Below are positions 13,169-13,249 of a DNA stretch of 13,249 nt, piece after piece. The notes under the pieces are model-generated. The model worked only from the letters and a program-made list of their open reading frames with translations. It was not told the origin of the DNA and searched no databases. The position numbers and the translations under genes are program-made. How positions within the stretch are numbered: position 1 is the stretch's first letter; every line of letters begins with the position of its first letter. Source of the DNA: CALKKN01 sp050118555 (GTDB lineage Bacteria; Pseudomonadota; Gammaproteobacteria; Xanthomonadales; SZUA-36); assembly GCA_050118555.1 (NCBI GenBank), contig JASFKQ010000097.1:1-13249 (forward strand). Direction: 5' to 3'.

Positions 13169-13249
13169 ATGAAAGTCAGGAGAGTGTTTATCATCCAGGC
13201 CGGCATCGTCGCCGCACTCGTTTCCACGACGTCACTCGGCCAGACACTT
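13169..13249 (+). CDS. Start of an exported protein (runs off right edge)
   Basis: Only the first 27 codons are visible. They encode a classic signal peptide: a basic n-region (MKVRRV), a hydrophobic core (FIIQAGIVAALV) and a polar end (STTSLGQTL), with a possible cleavage after SLG. The mature protein is out of view, so it could be an outer-membrane, periplasmic or secreted protein. The frame is also open upstream to an ATG at 13085 that has AGGAG 4 bases before it; that start would put 28 Pro/Arg-rich residues ahead of the signal peptide. I prefer 13169, because the codons before it do not follow the GC-rich third-position bias of the other genes, and only GGGG precedes it as a ribosome site. 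Confidence 0.6.
   Translation, partial: MKVRRVFIIQAGIVAALVSTTSLGQTL

Noticed and set aside
1..13249. Mobile element, phage, CRISPR, toxin-antitoxin or defence system
   Set aside because: I looked for transposase, integrase, direct repeats, att-like ends, tRNA targets and small paired genes and saw none. Every large frame has a housekeeping, transport or enzyme assignment, and base composition looks even.

Overview
The window reads as ordinary, tightly packed chromosomal DNA of a GC-rich Gram-negative bacterium. The evidence is outer-envelope features (a lipobox protein, signal peptides, a psp operon), a sigma-54 type promoter and proteobacterial-looking RhlE, NorM-type MATE and SppA proteins. 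A gammaproteobacterium, perhaps near Xanthomonadales or Chromatiales, is my best guess; this is inference, with no rRNA or marker gene to confirm it. I see no tRNA, rRNA, CRISPR array, insertion sequence, phage gene or recognisable defence island.

Layout, left to right. An MFS transporter (minus strand) runs off the left edge at 1-812. A small predicted lipoprotein follows on the plus strand (975-1403). A minus-strand pair encodes an SppA-type S49 signal-peptide peptidase (2205-4049) and, 8 bases downstream, a tropinone-reductase-like SDR (1423-2196). Divergent from sppA, across a 245-base control region, lies a two-gene phage-shock operon: pspA (4295-4999) and a GTG-initiated short pspC (5000-5296). 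It is preceded by a near-consensus sigma-54 promoter at 4237-4252. A NorM-type MATE exporter (minus, 5327-6697) converges on pspC and is divergent from an extended-SDR epimerase/reductase (6733-7719). The stop of that gene overlaps the start of a zinc-ribbon DUF3667 membrane protein (7716-8891). Next come a freestanding archaeal-type ThrRS editing domain (minus, 8904-9320), a secreted M24 Xaa-Pro peptidase with a KR-type Tat-like leader (9483-10748), a short TrmO/TsaA tRNA methyltransferase (minus, 10865-11287) and an RhlE DEAD-box helicase (minus, 11370-12776). The helicase has a long, structured upstream region. A signal-peptide-bearing protein starts at about 13169 and leaves the right edge.

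How the genes fit together. The centre is an envelope-stress neighbourhood: SppA clears membrane peptides, PspA/PspC sense and repair inner-membrane damage, and the sigma-54 promoter implies control by a PspF-like activator that is not in the window. The right half has an RNA flavour (RhlE, TrmO, the ThrRS-editing-like protein), though these are separate transcription units apart from the possible rhlE-trmO pair.

I found no convincing new multi-gene system. The most unusual items are the freestanding ThrRS editing-domain homologue, whose residues differ from the archaeal catalytic positions as I recall them, and the minimal sigma-54 pspAC operon back-to-back with sppA.
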